A DNA stretch of 64,000 nt from Bacteroidia bacterium (GTDB taxonomy: Bacteria > Bacteroidota > Bacteroidia > J057): assembly GCA_030430575.1 (NCBI GenBank), contig JAUIKF010000023.1, forward strand, positions 1-64,000, written 5' to 3'. Below the pieces are notes generated by a model, which saw nothing but the letters and a program-made list of their open reading frames with translations, was not told where the DNA came from and ran no database searches. Below, one piece after another: positions 63,401-64,000 of the stretch; the first letter of the stretch is position 1; each line of letters begins with the position of its first letter. The position numbers and the translations under genes were made by a program.

Positions 63401-64000
63401 TCGTAGCGGGCTCAGGTCCATATCAGGAGCAAGTCCTGTTTGATGCGATTCCAGGCGCTTCGGCGACTAATACCATCACTTTTGATGGAGGACCTATGAT
63501 GGAGACGGTATATGTGAATACCACCACTAATGGGCAGCGGGCGGTATTCAAATTGCGAAATGGCGCCAGTCATTATGTTTTGAAGCGATTGACGATTCTC
63601 AATTATGGGACGAACTGGGGAGTTGGTGTGCATATCCGAGCAGCATCGGATTATAATACGATTGATTCTTGCTTGATCATGGTGGATACCACCTTTAATA
63701 GGACTAGTACCAACTTTGTGGGGATCCAAATGGCAGGCAATGCAGCTACCAGTACCATTAACTCTGCTGATCATACCCTGATTATCAACAATACCATCCG
63801 CAGCGGCTATTATGGGGTGTCTATGACCAATGTCAGCACCACAGATTTTGCCACCAATAACCGCATCATCAACAATGTCTTTGACAACCAATACGCCTAT
63901 GGCATTCGCTCTTATTATCAACATGCACCTGAGATACGCAACAACCATATCAGCCTTAGACATGCGCAAGGCACGATTGGGTACGGCATCTATCTGGGGT
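60484..64000 (+). CDS. giant secreted MAM-like/beta-helix protein (3' end beyond window)
   Basis: An open frame from the ATG at 60484 reaches the window end without a stop (over 1170 residues). The signal peptide is MQKLFTLFSLILSTYFLNA. The body has repeated MAM-like/jelly-roll modules starting with PYTQDFESF, PHLEDFESG and PFFEDFESF (near 60550, 61460 and 62400), each followed by GKYIYVEA/GKYMYTEA and FWNHMYG/FWYHMYG motifs and a CARDB-like linker. From about residue 935 a right-handed beta-helix begins (NFQTFAAAHTEM, DYNTIDSCLIM, NNRIINNVFDNQYAYGI). A T9SS sorting domain is expected beyond the edge. A TATCTTTA at 60449-60456 may be its -7 box. Confidence 0.85.
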   Translation, partial: MQKLFTLFSLILSTYFLNAQVINTFPYTQDFESFNTCGTNCGASCTLLASSGWSNTSGDDLDWIVDVGGTTSGSTGPSQDHNPGTSAGKYIYVEASCSGTGFPTKTALLISPYFDFSQQSSPILEFWNHMYGQTMGTMHIDVDTSKSATPVWVNDIVPAWTRNQNSWQFTSISLAAFGNKDSVRFRIRGITGSNFYSDMAVDDFTIFQPIPNDGEMKEITAPISGCAAGTNTPVSIRIGNFGTNTLDTIPVAYTVNGGALTIDTVFIPIAPLQDTVFTFTVGANLSVPGPYTITAFVNGLSGDTNNANDTATANITIYPVASVTFPHLEDFESGTNGWTSGGNNSSWQFGKPANTIINAASSGDSAWVTNLTGNHNANERSWVQSPCFDLSSLSFPHVEVDVWWNCQNSTDGANLQTSVDGGQTWQIVGASGDPDNWYTDNTINASPGGNQHGWTGRNSQNNGSGGWRKAIHELNGLAGEPSVIFRMYFASNGGTHDEGFGFDNFRLYQPGPNDVGVNGLAAPGNGNALRPACFGLDTIRVSVKNYGSDTLDFANSNIRVISVATGPSSSIDSVTITSGTLLPGASLLVTTNVSFNMSLPGTYTFTGYTKYLTGGPDSNPPNDTLNPISITNGAVSVLPGSPFFEDFESFTTGSPGTVRNGWYRTTTGGFRWQVDNATTSSGSTGPNRDHTLGTNAGKYMYTEASSTGGPAYLYSPCIDLTGVLGPIMEFWYHMYGATMGNLVTQIYSNGAWVPIDTLSGQQHGGSGAAWTKRTLSLSAYAGQVIRLRFCGERGTSFTGDMAVDDINIYEPQPYDLEMISIVSPVSPGCSYTAAEPITIQFTNVGIFPVNYDDVEATFTVTGPPNTGPLKDTLSGTGMIMPGDTITYTLSPTANMATSTNYTITSSIDLTAISGFTDGAPINNFDTTTVIPGLSGTFTIDAGSPPSSTNFQTFAAAHTEMRTFGICGPVVFNVVAGSGPYQEQVLFDAIPGASATNTITFDGGPMMETVYVNTTTNGQRAVFKLRNGASHYVLKRLTILNYGTNWGVGVHIRAASDYNTIDSCLIMVDTTFNRTSTNFVGIQMAGNAATSTINSADHTLIINNTIRSGYYGVSMTNVSTTDFATNNRIINNVFDNQYAYGIRSYYQHAPEIRNNHISLRHAQGTIGYGIYLG

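Noticed and set aside
63412-63969. 185-codon minus-strand frame at the right edge
   Set aside because: It is antisense to the beta-helix repeats of the large secreted protein, whose plus-strand frame stays open across the region.
1-64000. tRNA and rRNA genes
   Set aside because: I scanned the intergenic gaps by eye for T-loop-like GGTTCGAATCC signals and rRNA sequence and found none; a covariance search would be needed to exclude degenerate cases.

Overview
The window looks like chromosome of a Bacteroidota bacterium, most likely of the Saprospiraceae type. Evidence for this is five secreted proteins with type IX secretion (T9SS) C-terminal sorting domains, SprB-like and gliding-type adhesin repeats, promoters of the Bacteroidota form (TTTG, 19 bases, TAnnTTTG), an Hc1-like histone, a serine-palmitoyltransferase-type enzyme and frequent TTG starts. 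No rRNA, tRNA, CRISPR array, IS element or phage gene was seen.

Layout. 1-7.5 kb: tail of a possible LacI-type regulator, then two tandem paralogous giant T9SS surface proteins. 7.9-12.5 kb: sphingolipid or sulfonolipid-type acyltransferase, 57-residue histone-like protein, dapA, a lipoprotein sulfatase and a small membrane protein. 12.5-16.6 kb (minus): glutaryl-CoA dehydrogenase, a P-loop kinase-like protein, an orphan MlaF-type ATPase and aroC, with two palindromic repeat arrays between them. 16.7-20.2 kb: small conserved protein, ftsE, AraC regulator and small uncharacterised proteins. 20.2-31.8 kb: T9SS GH9 glucanase, a translationally coupled Fic/pentapeptide-repeat pair, an unknown secreted protein, miaB, a T9SS BNR-propeller protein and pckA, whose promoter carries a perfect 22-bp palindrome. 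31.9-38.4 kb: FMN 2-hydroxyacid oxidase, polyprenyl synthase, rhomboid, a glutamate-cysteine-ligase-like/CBS fusion coupled to a lipoprotein. 38.4-42.3 kb (minus): FkbM methyltransferase, SGNH hydrolase, GT4 glycosyltransferase, then a nucleotidyltransferase plus small partner. 42.6-47.2 kb: cysC-cysD-cysN-TauE-BtpA, an activated-sulfate operon. 47.2-52.9 kb (minus): L,D-transpeptidase, ABC exporter, LytTR regulator and the arsenosugar pair. 53.0-55.5 kb: three tryptophan/aminomuconate catabolic genes. 55.6-64 kb: gcvP, a T9SS propeller protein and a giant MAM/beta-helix protein that runs off the window.

Themes. Much of the coding capacity serves the cell surface (T9SS cargo, sulfatase, GH9, polysaccharide-type enzymes, PAPS supply); the rest is core and amino-acid metabolism. 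The most unusual feature is the intergenic DNA: almost every spacer is built from a small vocabulary of low-complexity or GC-rich words occurring in inverted pairs, so most spacers can fold into long imperfect hairpins. The best candidates for undescribed systems are the modular palindromic arrays (three copies with coordinated changes in their arms), the Fic/pentapeptide operon and the nucleotidyltransferase pair.
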